The notes beneath the pieces are model-generated. The model was not told where the DNA came from. It did no database searches and saw nothing but the letters and a program-made list of their open reading frames with translations. Of a stretch of DNA of 9,006 bases, positions 1-6,515 are shown in pieces; position 1 is the stretch's first letter; each line of letters begins with the position of its first letter. The DNA lies in the NCBI GenBank assembly GCA_023412715.1, contig JAEZCC010000017.1, positions 1 through 9,006 on the forward strand. The letters are read 5' to 3'. The DNA is from Bacillota bacterium (GTDB lineage: Bacteria > Bacillota > Clostridia > Oscillospirales > Acutalibacteraceae). The position numbers were made by a program, and so were the translations under genes.

Positions 1-131
1 GGGAAAATCTCATCTCACCGCTTTGGGACATGTCTCGCGCAAAATGGTTAATATCATTTTCGCTGTCCTCCGTGACAACACCCCCTATGTCCCGGCTATT
101 TAATCCTTGACTTTTTATAGCCGGTCTTATC
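1..131. other. Left-edge intergenic region, no supported gene
   Basis: No recognisable coding sequence lies here. On the minus strand (downstream of clpP) a good ribosome site, GGAGGA at 66-71, sits 8 nt before an ATG at 57-55. That frame stops after 15 codons (TGA at 12-10), and the stop overlaps another ATG (13-11) that stays open to the window edge. A second open minus-strand frame covers most of the region without a start until the ATG at 31-29. AAAATG (41-46) and CATTTT (55-60) form a 6-bp inverted repeat. clpX often follows clpP in Firmicutes, but nothing here resembles a ClpX N-terminus. The edge could be a leader peptide, the start of an unrecognised gene, or the end of an inserted element. 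Confidence 0.4.
92..124. repeat. 8-bp inverted repeat downstream of clpP
   Basis: CCGGCTAT (92-99) is perfectly matched by ATAGCCGG (117-124), with a 17-nt spacer. It begins a few bases after the clpP stop. In the clpP transcript it would form a stem-loop, but no U-run follows it, so it is not a standard intrinsic terminator. It may be an mRNA 3'-end stabiliser or processing site. Confidence 0.5.
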
Positions 132-716
132 TCATCGGCTGACGATCACCTTGTCAATCAGACCGTAGTTCACGGCTTCTTCGGCCGTCATGAAATTGTC
201 CCGCTCGGTGTCCCGCATAATCGTTTCGAGCGGCTGGCCGGTCCGCTGGGCGAGAATTTCGTTCAGTTTCTTTTTGATTTGCAGCATGTGGTCCGCCTGG
301 ATCTTGATATCCGTCGCCTGGCCCTGGGTCCCGCCGCTCGGCTGGTGGATCATGATGTCGCTGTTCGGAAGGGCGTAGCGTTTGCCCTTTGTGCCGGCAG
401 CAAGCAGAAAAGCGCCCATGCTGGCAGCCATCCCCATACATATGGTGGAGACGTCACATTTAATATACTGCATCGTGTCATAAATGGCAAGCCCCGACGT
501 GACGGAGCCGCCCGGGCTGTTGATATAAAGGTTGACGTCCTTCGAGGGGTCCTGCCCCTCGAGGTAAAGAAGCTGCGCCACGACAAGACTGGAAGTCGTG
601 TCGTTCACTTCGTCGGTCAGCATGATGATGCGGTCGTTCAGAAGACGGGAGAAAATGTCGTAGGAACGTTCGCCGCGGTTTGTCTGTTCAATGACATATG
701 GGACGAGATTGCTCAT
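132..716 (-). CDS. clpP: ATP-dependent Clp protease proteolytic subunit ClpP
   Basis: This is the serine peptidase subunit (family S14) that forms the double-heptamer degradation chamber and works in the cytoplasm with Hsp100 unfoldases such as ClpX or ClpC. The 194-residue product has the usual length. The catalytic triad is visible: Ser99 in GMAASMGAF, His124 in MIHQPSGG, and Asp173 in ERDNFM. The SPGGSV motif at 68-72 fits the oxyanion loop. The ATG start has an ideal AGGAGG (727-732) 10 nt upstream, and the N-terminus (MSNLVPYVIEQ) matches the family. It follows tig by 58 bp with no terminator between, so tig and clpP are probably cotranscribed, linking folding and turnover. Confidence 0.97.
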   Translation of the reverse strand: MSNLVPYVIEQTNRGERSYDIFSRLLNDRIIMLTDEVNDTTSSLVVAQLLYLEGQDPSKDVNLYINSPGGSVTSGLAIYDTMQYIKCDVSTICMGMAASMGAFLLAAGTKGKRYALPNSDIMIHQPSGGTQGQATDIKIQADHMLQIKKKLNEILAQRTGQPLETIMRDTERDNFMTAEEAVNYGLIDKVIVSR

Positions 717-774
717 AATTCGCTAACCTCCTTAAAACGAGCCGCTTTTACAGCATTGGCGGTTTCGGCGCCGA

Positions 775-2118
775 TTATTCTGCGGACGGGGCGTCTTTTT
801 TGTCTGTGCTTTCCGGCTTACTCTCCGCCGGCTCGCCTTCGGCGACCACCGCGGCGTCGCGAACGAAGTCGAACGCCTTTTCGACGGCGAGATCCCTTTC
901 GACGTCCGCGCGCGGAAGGATCTTCTTTACCTTCTCCACATCAAGTTTATAGCCTTCGGCGATCTTTGAGAACTCTTTTTCCACATCTTCGTCGGAGGGC
1001 TTGATGGTTTCAAGGGCGGCGATCTTTTCGAGGGCCAGCCTCAGCTTGACCTGGCGCTCCGCCTGCGGGCGGAACTGCTCACGGATGCCCTTTTCGTCGA
1101 GGTTCGTGTATTTCATATAGGTTTCGAGATTCATGCCCTGCGACTGCAGGCGGTAATTGAAGTCGCGCATGTCTTCGTCGGTGCGGCTCGCAAACATGAC
1201 CTCCGGAATTTCCGCCTTGACGCTGGAAACGAGCTTGTCGATCAGTTGGTTGTCCACGCTGTCCTTTTCCCGCTCTTCGCGCGACTCGGTCAGTTTTTTG
1301 CGGATATCCTCACGGTACTGCTCGACGGTGTCGAACTCGCTGACGTCCTTGACGAAATCGTCGTCGGCCTCGGGCAACTCCTTTTCCTTGATTTCATGCA
1401 GCTTGCAGGCGAACACGGCATCCTTGCCCGCGAGATCCTTCGCGCCGTAGTCCTCCGGGAACTTCACGTTGACGTCGAACTCGTCGCCGGTCTTGCGGCC
1501 GACGATCTGATCCTCGAAGCCGGGGATGAACTGGCCCGCGCCGAGCGTCAGGCTGTAGTTCTTCGCCTTGCCGCCCTCGAACGGCTTTCCGTCGGCGGAG
1601 CCGTCGAAGTCGATGTCGACAATGTCTCCGTTCTTGGCCTCGCGGTCGGAGACGGTCACCATGCGGGCATTGCGCTCGCGGACGCGCGCAAGCTCGTCGT
1701 CGACGTCCTTGTCGGTCACGTCGACGGGCCGTTTCAGCGCGGTCAGGCCCTTGTAGCCGCTGATCTCGACTTCCGGCTTCGTCGTGATGGTCGCCTTGAA
1801 CACAAGGCCGGCCGCATCGGCGGAAACCAGGTCGAAATCCACTTTGTCCTCGATCATCTCAAGGTTCGCCTCATGGATCGCTTCGTCCAGGGCGTCGGGA
1901 TACAGCGCGTTGATGGCGGTATCGTAAAAGACTTTTTCGCCGTAATATTTTTCAACAAACTTGCGGGGCGCTTTTCCCTTGCGGAACCCCGGGATGGCGA
2001 TCTTCTTGTTATCTTTCCGGTATGCGGCCTCCACAGCCTTTTCAAAAGCTTCCGCATCCACCGCGACCTCCAGCTGATAGCGGTTGGTATCGACCTTGTT
2101 GGACGATTTCAGACTCAT
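775..2118 (-). CDS. tig: Trigger factor (ribosome-associated chaperone, PPIase)
   Basis: Trigger factor docks at the ribosomal exit tunnel via L23 and shields nascent chains. The 447 residues show the full three-part layout: an N-terminal ribosome-binding domain with the signature GFRKGKAP at 44-51, an FKBP-type peptidyl-prolyl isomerase domain at about 163-243 (GDIVDIDFDG through the GAGQFIPGFE motif near 193-202), and a long helical C-terminal chaperone domain. The last 20 or so residues are a low-complexity charged tail rich in E, K, S and D, as in many clostridial copies. The ATG start has AGGAGG at 2128-2133, 9 nt upstream. A strong promoter lies just above it, and clpP follows in the same direction. 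Confidence 0.97.
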   Translation of the reverse strand: MSLKSSNKVDTNRYQLEVAVDAEAFEKAVEAAYRKDNKKIAIPGFRKGKAPRKFVEKYYGEKVFYDTAINALYPDALDEAIHEANLEMIEDKVDFDLVSADAAGLVFKATITTKPEVEISGYKGLTALKRPVDVTDKDVDDELARVRERNARMVTVSDREAKNGDIVDIDFDGSADGKPFEGGKAKNYSLTLGAGQFIPGFEDQIVGRKTGDEFDVNVKFPEDYGAKDLAGKDAVFACKLHEIKEKELPEADDDFVKDVSEFDTVEQYREDIRKKLTESREEREKDSVDNQLIDKLVSSVKAEIPEVMFASRTDEDMRDFNYRLQSQGMNLETYMKYTNLDEKGIREQFRPQAERQVKLRLALEKIAALETIKPSDEDVEKEFSKIAEGYKLDVEKVKKILPRADVERDLAVEKAFDFVRDAAVVAEGEPAESKPESTDKKDAPSAE

Positions 2119-2158
2119 GTTATATTTCCTCCTGCAAGTTTACATATTAGCGGAAAAT

Positions 2159-2187
2159 ATTATACCACATGCAAAAAATACTTTCCA
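2159..2187 (-). promoter_or_regulatory. Promoter of tig-clpP
   Basis: On the minus strand, -35 TGGAAA (2182-2187, 4 of 6 consensus bases) is separated by 17 bp from a perfect -10 TATAAT (2159-2164), which also carries an extended TGn element. Predicted transcription starts near 2152, giving a short leader of about 33 nt to the tig ATG. It lies in the AT-rich gap after the metallophosphoesterase stop; no terminator is visible in that gap, so readthrough from thrC is also possible. Confidence 0.8.
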
Positions 2188-2207
2188 CAGATTTGTTGAA
2201 ATGTTTT

Positions 2208-2906
2208 TTATTTATTCACGATTACCGGCACGGGCCGGAAATCCATGGTATCGCTCGAAATCAGGTGCATCCGCACGCCGCGGTACTCGCCGCACGGCGT
2301 GCGCCGCGCGGCCGCGCGGCCGTGCACATGCCCGAAATAGCAGTCGGTGATTCCGCGGGAAACGAGGATGTCCATAATCTGGGGGCATTCGACCCCGTCG
2401 TACACGGGCGGGTAATGCAGAAAAACGACCGGCCTGCACCCCGTCTTTTCGGCCGCGTCAATCGAAACGTTCAGCCGGCCGGCCTCCCGGTTCACAATTT
2501 TCTGGTCCTCGCCGCTCTCCGCCCCATACAGCCAGCCGCGCGTGCCGCAGACGGCCGCGCCGTCCACCGCCTCGGCGCTGTTGAAGATGAGGCCGATGCT
2601 GCCGAAGCCGCGGGAAAGCAGGAATTCCTCGATTTTTTTCCGCGTCGACCACCAGTAGTCGTGGTTCCCCTTGACCAGCAGCTTGCGCCCCGGCAGGGAA
2701 TCGAGGAAGCGCATGTCGCGCTCCGCCTCTTCCAGCTTCATGGCCCACGAGATATCGCCCGCGACGACGACGGTGTCCCGCTCGCCCACGGCGGCCCGCC
2801 AGTTCGTCTCGATGCGCTCCACGTAATGCTCCCAGCCGGGGAACACGTCCATGGGCTTGTCGCTGCCGAGCGACAGGTGAAGGTCGGCGATCGCAAACAA
2901 CGCCAT
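2208..2906 (-). CDS. Metallophosphoesterase (calcineurin-like, COG1768-type)
   Basis: This is a 232-residue predicted phosphohydrolase of the calcineurin-like superfamily, which uses a two-metal centre. The metal ligand blocks appear in order: DLH (Asp8, His10), GDISW (Asp51), GNHDYWW (Asn81, His82), His164 in FLHYPP, and GHVHG (His193, His195). The GNHDYWW and GDISWAM blocks resemble the small COG1768 group of uncharacterised phosphohydrolases; the substrate is unknown. The same frame stays open far upstream inside thrC, but family resemblance begins at MALFAIADLHL, so the ATG at 2906-2904 is taken as the start. It lies 5 bp after the thrC stop with only a weak GGGGA ribosome site, which suggests translational coupling to thrC. 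Confidence 0.88.
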   Translation of the reverse strand: MALFAIADLHLSLGSDKPMDVFPGWEHYVERIETNWRAAVGERDTVVVAGDISWAMKLEEAERDMRFLDSLPGRKLLVKGNHDYWWSTRKKIEEFLLSRGFGSIGLIFNSAEAVDGAAVCGTRGWLYGAESGEDQKIVNREAGRLNVSIDAAEKTGCRPVVFLHYPPVYDGVECPQIMDILVSRGITDCYFGHVHGRAAARRTPCGEYRGVRMHLISSDTMDFRPVPVIVNK

Positions 2907-2911
2907 CGCCG

Positions 2912-4408
2912 TCAGTCCCCGGCGCCGGCCGCGCGGAGCACGGCAGCCCCCATCTCGTCCCTGCCGCAAACCTCGGAGAAGCGAAGCGGCTTCGACGCCA
3001 GCGAAGCGATAGGCGCCGGCACCGGCACGCCGGTCTTCTCCGAAAGCAGGCCGACCGATCGGAACGCGTCTTGCCCGGCGGCGCCGCCGTTTTCCAGCGC
3101 GGTCAGCACGTCCGGGGCAAACTTGTACGGGCTCGCCGTAGAGACGACGACCATGGGCGTTTCGGCGTCTCCCGTCTCGTCGCGGTACCTGCTGCCGACG
3201 CAGGCCGCGACGGCGGTGTGCGGGTCGCACAGGTAACGGCGGGAAGCGTAGATTCCGCGTATCTCTTCCCGCGTCTCTTCGTCGCCGCAGGAGCCGGCCC
3301 AGAACAGGCCCCGGATCTTCCGCAGCGTTTCGGGATCCACGCGGTAGGCGCCGCGCTCGCCGAGCTCGCGCATCCACCCCGCGACGCGCACGTCGTCCCC
3401 GCCGGTCAGGTCGAACAGCAGGCGCTCCAGATTGCTGGAGACGAGGATGTCCATCGACGGGGAGATGGTGGCGTGGAACGGCCGGTTGCGGTCGTAGACC
3501 CCCGTGGTGAGAAACTGGGTGAGCACATCGTTCGCGTTGGAGGCGCAGATGAGCCGGTGCACCGGCAGGCCCATCTTCTTCGCGTAATAGGCGGCGAGAA
3601 TGTCGCCGAAATTCCCGGTCGGCACGCAGAAGTTCACTTCTCCACCCGGGCGGACGGCCCCGGACTCCAGCAGGCCGCACCACGCCGAGAAATAATAGAC
3701 GATCTGCGGCAGCAACCTGCCCCAGTTGATGGAGTTCGCGCTCGAAAACATCAGGCCGTATTTGCCGATCTTCCTGCGGATCGCCTCGTCGCCGAAAATT
3801 TTCTTCACACCGGTCTGCGCGTCGTCGAAATTCCCGCGCACGCCGACGACGGAGACATTGTCCCCTTCCTGCGTGCGCATCTGCCGCTCCTGCATGGCGC
3901 TGACGCCGTGCTGCGGGTAGAACACCGCGACGCGCGTACCCGGCACGTCGCGGAAGCCCTCGAGGGCGGCCTTGCCGGTGTCGCCGGACGTCGCCACCAG
4001 AATCATGGCGTCTTTGCCCGCGCCGATTTTCCGAAGCGAACGGGTCAGCAGGTGCGGCAGCAGCTGAAGCGCCATATCTTTAAAGGCGCAGGTCGGCCCG
4101 TGCCACAGCTCCAGCAGAAAGACGCCGCCGCCCAGCGAGGCCAGGGGCGCTGGATTTTCCCCGGAAAACTTTTCTTTCGCATAGGCGCGGGAAACGCTTG
4201 CTTCCAGCTCTTCGGCGGAAAAATCCGACAGGAACGGCGCCATGATGCGCACGGCCCTGCCGCGGTAATCAAGGCCGGAAAGCTCTGCAGCCGACACCGC
4301 GGGAAAGGCTTCCGGAACGAAAAGCCCGCCGTTGCCGCAGATTCCCTGCGCGATCGCCTGCGCCGCAGAAGCGCTCTCCCCGCGGTCGCGCGTCGAGATA
4401 TAATCCAA
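2912..4408 (-). CDS. thrC: Threonine synthase
   Basis: ThrC is the PLP enzyme converting O-phospho-homoserine to threonine, the last step of threonine synthesis. The 498-residue product matches the longer bacterial/yeast-type class. Visible motifs are an N-terminal YISTRDRGE, the PLP-lysine segment HGPTCAFKDMALQL with Lys110, SGDTGKAALEGF near 141-152, NSINWGRLLPQ near 225-235, and the phosphate-binding loop VPTGNFGDILA near 262-272. The start is a TTG (4408-4406): no in-frame ATG lies nearby upstream, the YISTR N-terminus is family-typical, and a GGGAG ribosome site lies 8 nt before it. No hom or thrB is present in the window. It is driven from its own promoter through a long structured leader. 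Confidence 0.95.
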   Translation of the reverse strand: MDYISTRDRGESASAAQAIAQGICGNGGLFVPEAFPAVSAAELSGLDYRGRAVRIMAPFLSDFSAEELEASVSRAYAKEKFSGENPAPLASLGGGVFLLELWHGPTCAFKDMALQLLPHLLTRSLRKIGAGKDAMILVATSGDTGKAALEGFRDVPGTRVAVFYPQHGVSAMQERQMRTQEGDNVSVVGVRGNFDDAQTGVKKIFGDEAIRRKIGKYGLMFSSANSINWGRLLPQIVYYFSAWCGLLESGAVRPGGEVNFCVPTGNFGDILAAYYAKKMGLPVHRLICASNANDVLTQFLTTGVYDRNRPFHATISPSMDILVSSNLERLLFDLTGGDDVRVAGWMRELGERGAYRVDPETLRKIRGLFWAGSCGDEETREEIRGIYASRRYLCDPHTAVAACVGSRYRDETGDAETPMVVVSTASPYKFAPDVLTALENGGAAGQDAFRSVGLLSEKTGVPVPAPIASLASKPLRFSEVCGRDEMGAAVLRAAGAGD

Positions 4409-4423
4409 GGAGAATTCTCCCTT
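4407..4423 (-). promoter_or_regulatory. Palindrome burying the thrC ribosome site
   Basis: The 12-bp perfect palindrome GGAGAATTCTCC (4409-4420) lies directly against the TTG start of thrC. In RNA, GGAG of the Shine-Dalgarno sequence can pair with CTCC next to the start codon across an AATT loop. Two further A-U pairs with a bulged G extend the stem into the first two bases of the TTG codon. This would lower initiation unless the hairpin is opened. The pairing is seen directly; the regulatory role is inferred. Confidence 0.55.
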
Positions 4424-4593
4424 CCTCTTCAGGCTGTCAAAAAATCGTGCAGTCGCAGAATGAATGATGATTTTGCTCTCTGCGCTGGCCGCACCAGCAA
4501 ATCAGGGTCACATACATAAAGTATGTTCCCCTGTTGCAGGTCCGCCGCCTTGACCTGCGCGATCTCCCGACGCCCGACTATCGTCTTATTGTT
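4409..4593 (-). promoter_or_regulatory. Structured 5' leader of thrC (candidate riboregulator)
   Basis: About 185 nt lie between the predicted transcription start and the thrC start codon. Read as minus-strand RNA it forms consecutive hairpins: H1 at 4536-4558, 7 bp (GCAGGTC/GACCTGC) with a 9-nt loop AAGGCGGCG; H2 at 4503-4533, with CAGGG/CCCTG, a symmetric GA/GA internal loop, ACATAC/GTATGT and a TTTAT loop; H3 at 4484-4498 (GCTGG/CCAGC); and H4 at 4454-4484 (CGCAGA/TCTGCG, 19-nt loop). A T6 run at 4440-4445 comes a little after H4. The tandem G-A loop is a favoured RNA motif only when this strand is transcribed. I do not see a T-box core (GGGTGGNACC) or a threonine/isoleucine-rich leader peptide. 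It could be a riboswitch-like leader or a dispersed repeat that landed here. Confidence 0.5.
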
Positions 4594-4599
4594 CTCTCA

Positions 4600-4628
4600 A
4601 TCATACAGGATTGCGGCGGGAAAGTCAA
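4600..4628 (-). promoter_or_regulatory. Promoter of the thrC transcript
   Basis: On the minus strand, -35 TTGACT (4623-4628, 5 of 6) and -10 TATGAT (4600-4605, 5 of 6) are separated by exactly 17 bp. The -35 overlaps the yraN stop codon. Transcription would start near 4593, so thrC and the metallophosphoesterase form a unit that can be expressed apart from the lepB-yraN genes upstream. Confidence 0.78.
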
Positions 4629-4987
4629 AAAAAGCCGCCGGCCTCGAACGCGTTCTCGATATGCCGCACGGTATGCCGCGAGCCTTTTAAAACAATGCCG
4701 ATGACGTCGAACCTCGGCTGCAATTCCGTCGGAAACTTCTGAAGATAGAGCATGGCGGCCCTCACGAGCTTTTTCCGCTTTGCGGGCGTGACAAACTCCA
4801 CCGGGTCCGCCAGCGCGTTTTCTTCCCGCGTCTTGACTTCGGCAAACACAAGAAATCGGGAATCCGCCGCCACAATGTCAATCTCCCCGAAGCGGGTGCG
4901 GTAATTGCGGCAGACGACCCCGTACCCCGCCGCCTGCAGATATTCCGCCGCAATCCGCTCGCCGAGCGGGCCGGAGGAGTTATCCAT
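4625..4987 (-). CDS. yraN: YraN/UPF0102 family nuclease-like protein
   Basis: This is a small (120-residue) protein of the UPF0102 family, which has a restriction-endonuclease-like (PD-(D/E)XK) fold and has been linked to DNA processing, though its true role is not settled. The family pattern is clear: GERIAAEYL (9-17), CRNYRTRFGEIDIVA (26-40) with Glu35 and Asp37, FAEVKTR with Glu50 and Lys52 as the E-x-K pair, then a basic helix TPAKRKKLVRAA. Its ATG overlaps the 3' end of rnhB by 8 bp, so translation is probably coupled; a GGGGGA lies just upstream inside rnhB. Pairing of rnhB with yraN is common in bacteria. Confidence 0.92.
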   Translation of the reverse strand: MDNSSGPLGERIAAEYLQAAGYGVVCRNYRTRFGEIDIVAADSRFLVFAEVKTREENALADPVEFVTPAKRKKLVRAAMLYLQKFPTELQPRFDVIGIVLKGSRHTVRHIENAFEAGGFF

Positions 4988-5597
4988 TGCCCACGTCCCC
5001 CAGAACCTTTTTCAGGAACGACCGCCTGTGCACCGGGCACGGGCCGTATTTTTTCAGCATTTCCACATGCAGGGCCGTGCCGTAGCCCTTGTGCCTGGCA
5101 AAGCTGTACTGCGGGTACAGCCCGTCGATCTGCAGCATCAGACGGTCACGGCTGACCTTTGCGAGGATGGACGCCGCCCCGATGCTTGCGGAAAGCGAAT
5201 CGCCCTTGATGATGGTGCGGGTCTCGACGCCGAGCTGCGGCATGCGGTTGCCGTCGACCAGGGCGAGGTCGGGGCGGACGGCGAGCGCGTCGAAGGCACG
5301 TTTCATCGCGAGGAACGTCGCCTGCAGGATGTTGACCCGGTCGATCTCCTGCTCCGTCGCAAAGCCGATGCCGTAGGCGACCGCCCCGTTTTCAATCTCG
5401 CCGAAAAGCTGCTCGCGCTTTTTCGGGCTGAGCTTTTTCGAGTCGTCGATACCCTCGATGCCGCAGTGCTCCGGCAGGATGACGGCCGCCGCGAAAACAG
5501 GCCCGGCAAGAGGGCCGCGGCCTGCCTCGTCAATGCCACAGACCGCCGCAAAGCCCTCCCGCCGCGCCTGCCGTTCAAATGCATACAAATCAGCCAT
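4980..5597 (-). CDS. rnhB: Ribonuclease HII
   Basis: RNase HII cuts the RNA strand of RNA-DNA hybrids and nicks at single ribonucleotides in DNA, starting ribonucleotide excision repair. The 205-residue product carries the expected blocks: GIDEAGRGPLAGP with Asp23 and Glu24, DDSKKLSPKKRE (51-62), LVDGN with Asp115, IIKGDS with Asp133, and SASIGAASILAKVSRD (136-151). A C-terminal HKGYGTALH motif (169-177) is also typical. The ATG follows the rbgA stop with no gap, so the two are translationally coupled; a GGAG lies about 12 nt upstream within rbgA. Confidence 0.96.
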   Translation of the reverse strand: MADLYAFERQARREGFAAVCGIDEAGRGPLAGPVFAAAVILPEHCGIEGIDDSKKLSPKKREQLFGEIENGAVAYGIGFATEQEIDRVNILQATFLAMKRAFDALAVRPDLALVDGNRMPQLGVETRTIIKGDSLSASIGAASILAKVSRDRLMLQIDGLYPQYSFARHKGYGTALHVEMLKKYGPCPVHRRSFLKKVLGDVGNG

Positions 5598-6464
5598 TTA
5601 TTTCGCCCACTCCAGCGTAATGCGCCCGATCTTCCCGCCGCGGAACTCGTCGAGCAGCATGCGGGCGGCGCGTTCCGTGTCCACTTCTCCGCCGCCTGCC
5701 AGCATCCCGCGCTTTCTGCCGATCTTTTCGAGCAGCACGTATCCGTCCTGCGCCGAACATTCCGCTTCTTCCATGCGGTACCGTTTCGCGAGCCGCCCCG
5801 CGTAATGGCCTCCGAGCGTTTCCAGCAGGCGGCAGGCAAGCAGCTCCGCATCTAAAATTTCATCCTTGACGGCGCCGGTGAACGCCAGATGCTCCCCGGC
5901 CGTTTTGTCGCCGATTCTGGGCCACAGTACGCCGGGGGTGTCGAGGACCTCAAACCTGCCGCCGACGGGGAACCACTGGTTCCTGCGCGTCACGCCGGGC
6001 CGATTCTCGACCGCCGTCCGGCTGCCGCCCGCAAGGCGGTTGATGAGCGAGCTTTTGCCCACGTTCGGGATTCCGACGGCCATGAACCGGATTTTTCTGC
6101 CGGTCATGCCCTTTTCGTTCCAGGCTTCAATCCGGCTGCGGAGCGCCGCCGTGACGAGCGGGAAAAGCTTGTTCAGCCCCTTGCCGGAACGGCAGTCCGC
6201 GGCCAGCACGCCGGCGGCCCGAGGGGACAGCGCCTGCTCCCAGCGCGCCGTCTGCTCCGGATCCGCGAGGTCGCCCCGGTTCAAAAGCAGGATGCGCGGC
6301 TTCTGGCCAATCAGCCTGTCCAGAACCGGGTTGCGGCTGCTGACCGGGATGCGCGCGTCCAGTATTTCGACCACGGCGTCACAGAGCTTCAGATCTTTTG
6401 CAATCTGTTTCTCCGTTCTGGCCATATGGCCGGGAAACCACTGTATGGTCTGCTGTTCCGTCAT
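5598..6464 (-). CDS. rbgA: Ribosome biogenesis GTPase RbgA/YlqF
   Basis: This is a circularly permuted GTPase needed for late assembly of the 50S subunit in Firmicutes. The 288-residue product shows the permuted motif order: a conserved N-terminal QWFPGHMARTEKQI, G4 at 62-65, then G1 GIPNVGKSSLINRL (131-144), G2 Thr159 in RPGVTR, and G3 DTPGVLWP (175-182). The C-terminal region carries the family helical domain. G4 reads NRGD instead of the usual NKxD, a Lys-to-Arg change. The ATG start gives the expected N-terminus, but the ribosome site is weak (AAAGGA about 15 nt away). Its place next to rplS and rnhB matches Firmicutes gene order. Confidence 0.95.
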   Translation of the reverse strand: MTEQQTIQWFPGHMARTEKQIAKDLKLCDAVVEILDARIPVSSRNPVLDRLIGQKPRILLLNRGDLADPEQTARWEQALSPRAAGVLAADCRSGKGLNKLFPLVTAALRSRIEAWNEKGMTGRKIRFMAVGIPNVGKSSLINRLAGGSRTAVENRPGVTRRNQWFPVGGRFEVLDTPGVLWPRIGDKTAGEHLAFTGAVKDEILDAELLACRLLETLGGHYAGRLAKRYRMEEAECSAQDGYVLLEKIGRKRGMLAGGGEVDTERAARMLLDEFRGGKIGRITLEWAK

Positions 6465-6515
6465 AAGGGTTCTGCCGGTTCCTTTCCTGTTGTCGCGTCG
6501 TTTTGCAAATTCCGC

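Noticed and set aside
92..124. Intrinsic terminator of clpP
   Set aside because: The stem is perfect, but the 17-nt loop and absence of a U-run on the minus strand do not fit an intrinsic terminator.
279..1004. Long plus-strand open frame opposite clpP and tig
   Set aside because: It is antisense to two clearly conserved genes, is arginine-rich, and has no recognisable domain; it is a GC-rich shadow frame.
1246..2199. 317-codon plus-strand open frame opposite tig
   Set aside because: It mirrors tig codons and has no ribosome site or domain; tig is certain.
2907..3683. N-terminal extension of the metallophosphoesterase frame into thrC
   Set aside because: The extension overlaps thrC entirely and is arginine-rich and motif-free; family resemblance begins at the ATG 2906-2904.
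3071..4519. 482-codon plus-strand open frame opposite thrC
   Set aside because: Composition (A, R, H, V-rich) is that of an antisense shadow; thrC motifs are unambiguous.
4409..4593. T-box riboswitch before thrC
   Set aside because: No GGGTGGNACC-like antiterminator core and no clear terminator just before the start, so the known class does not fit.
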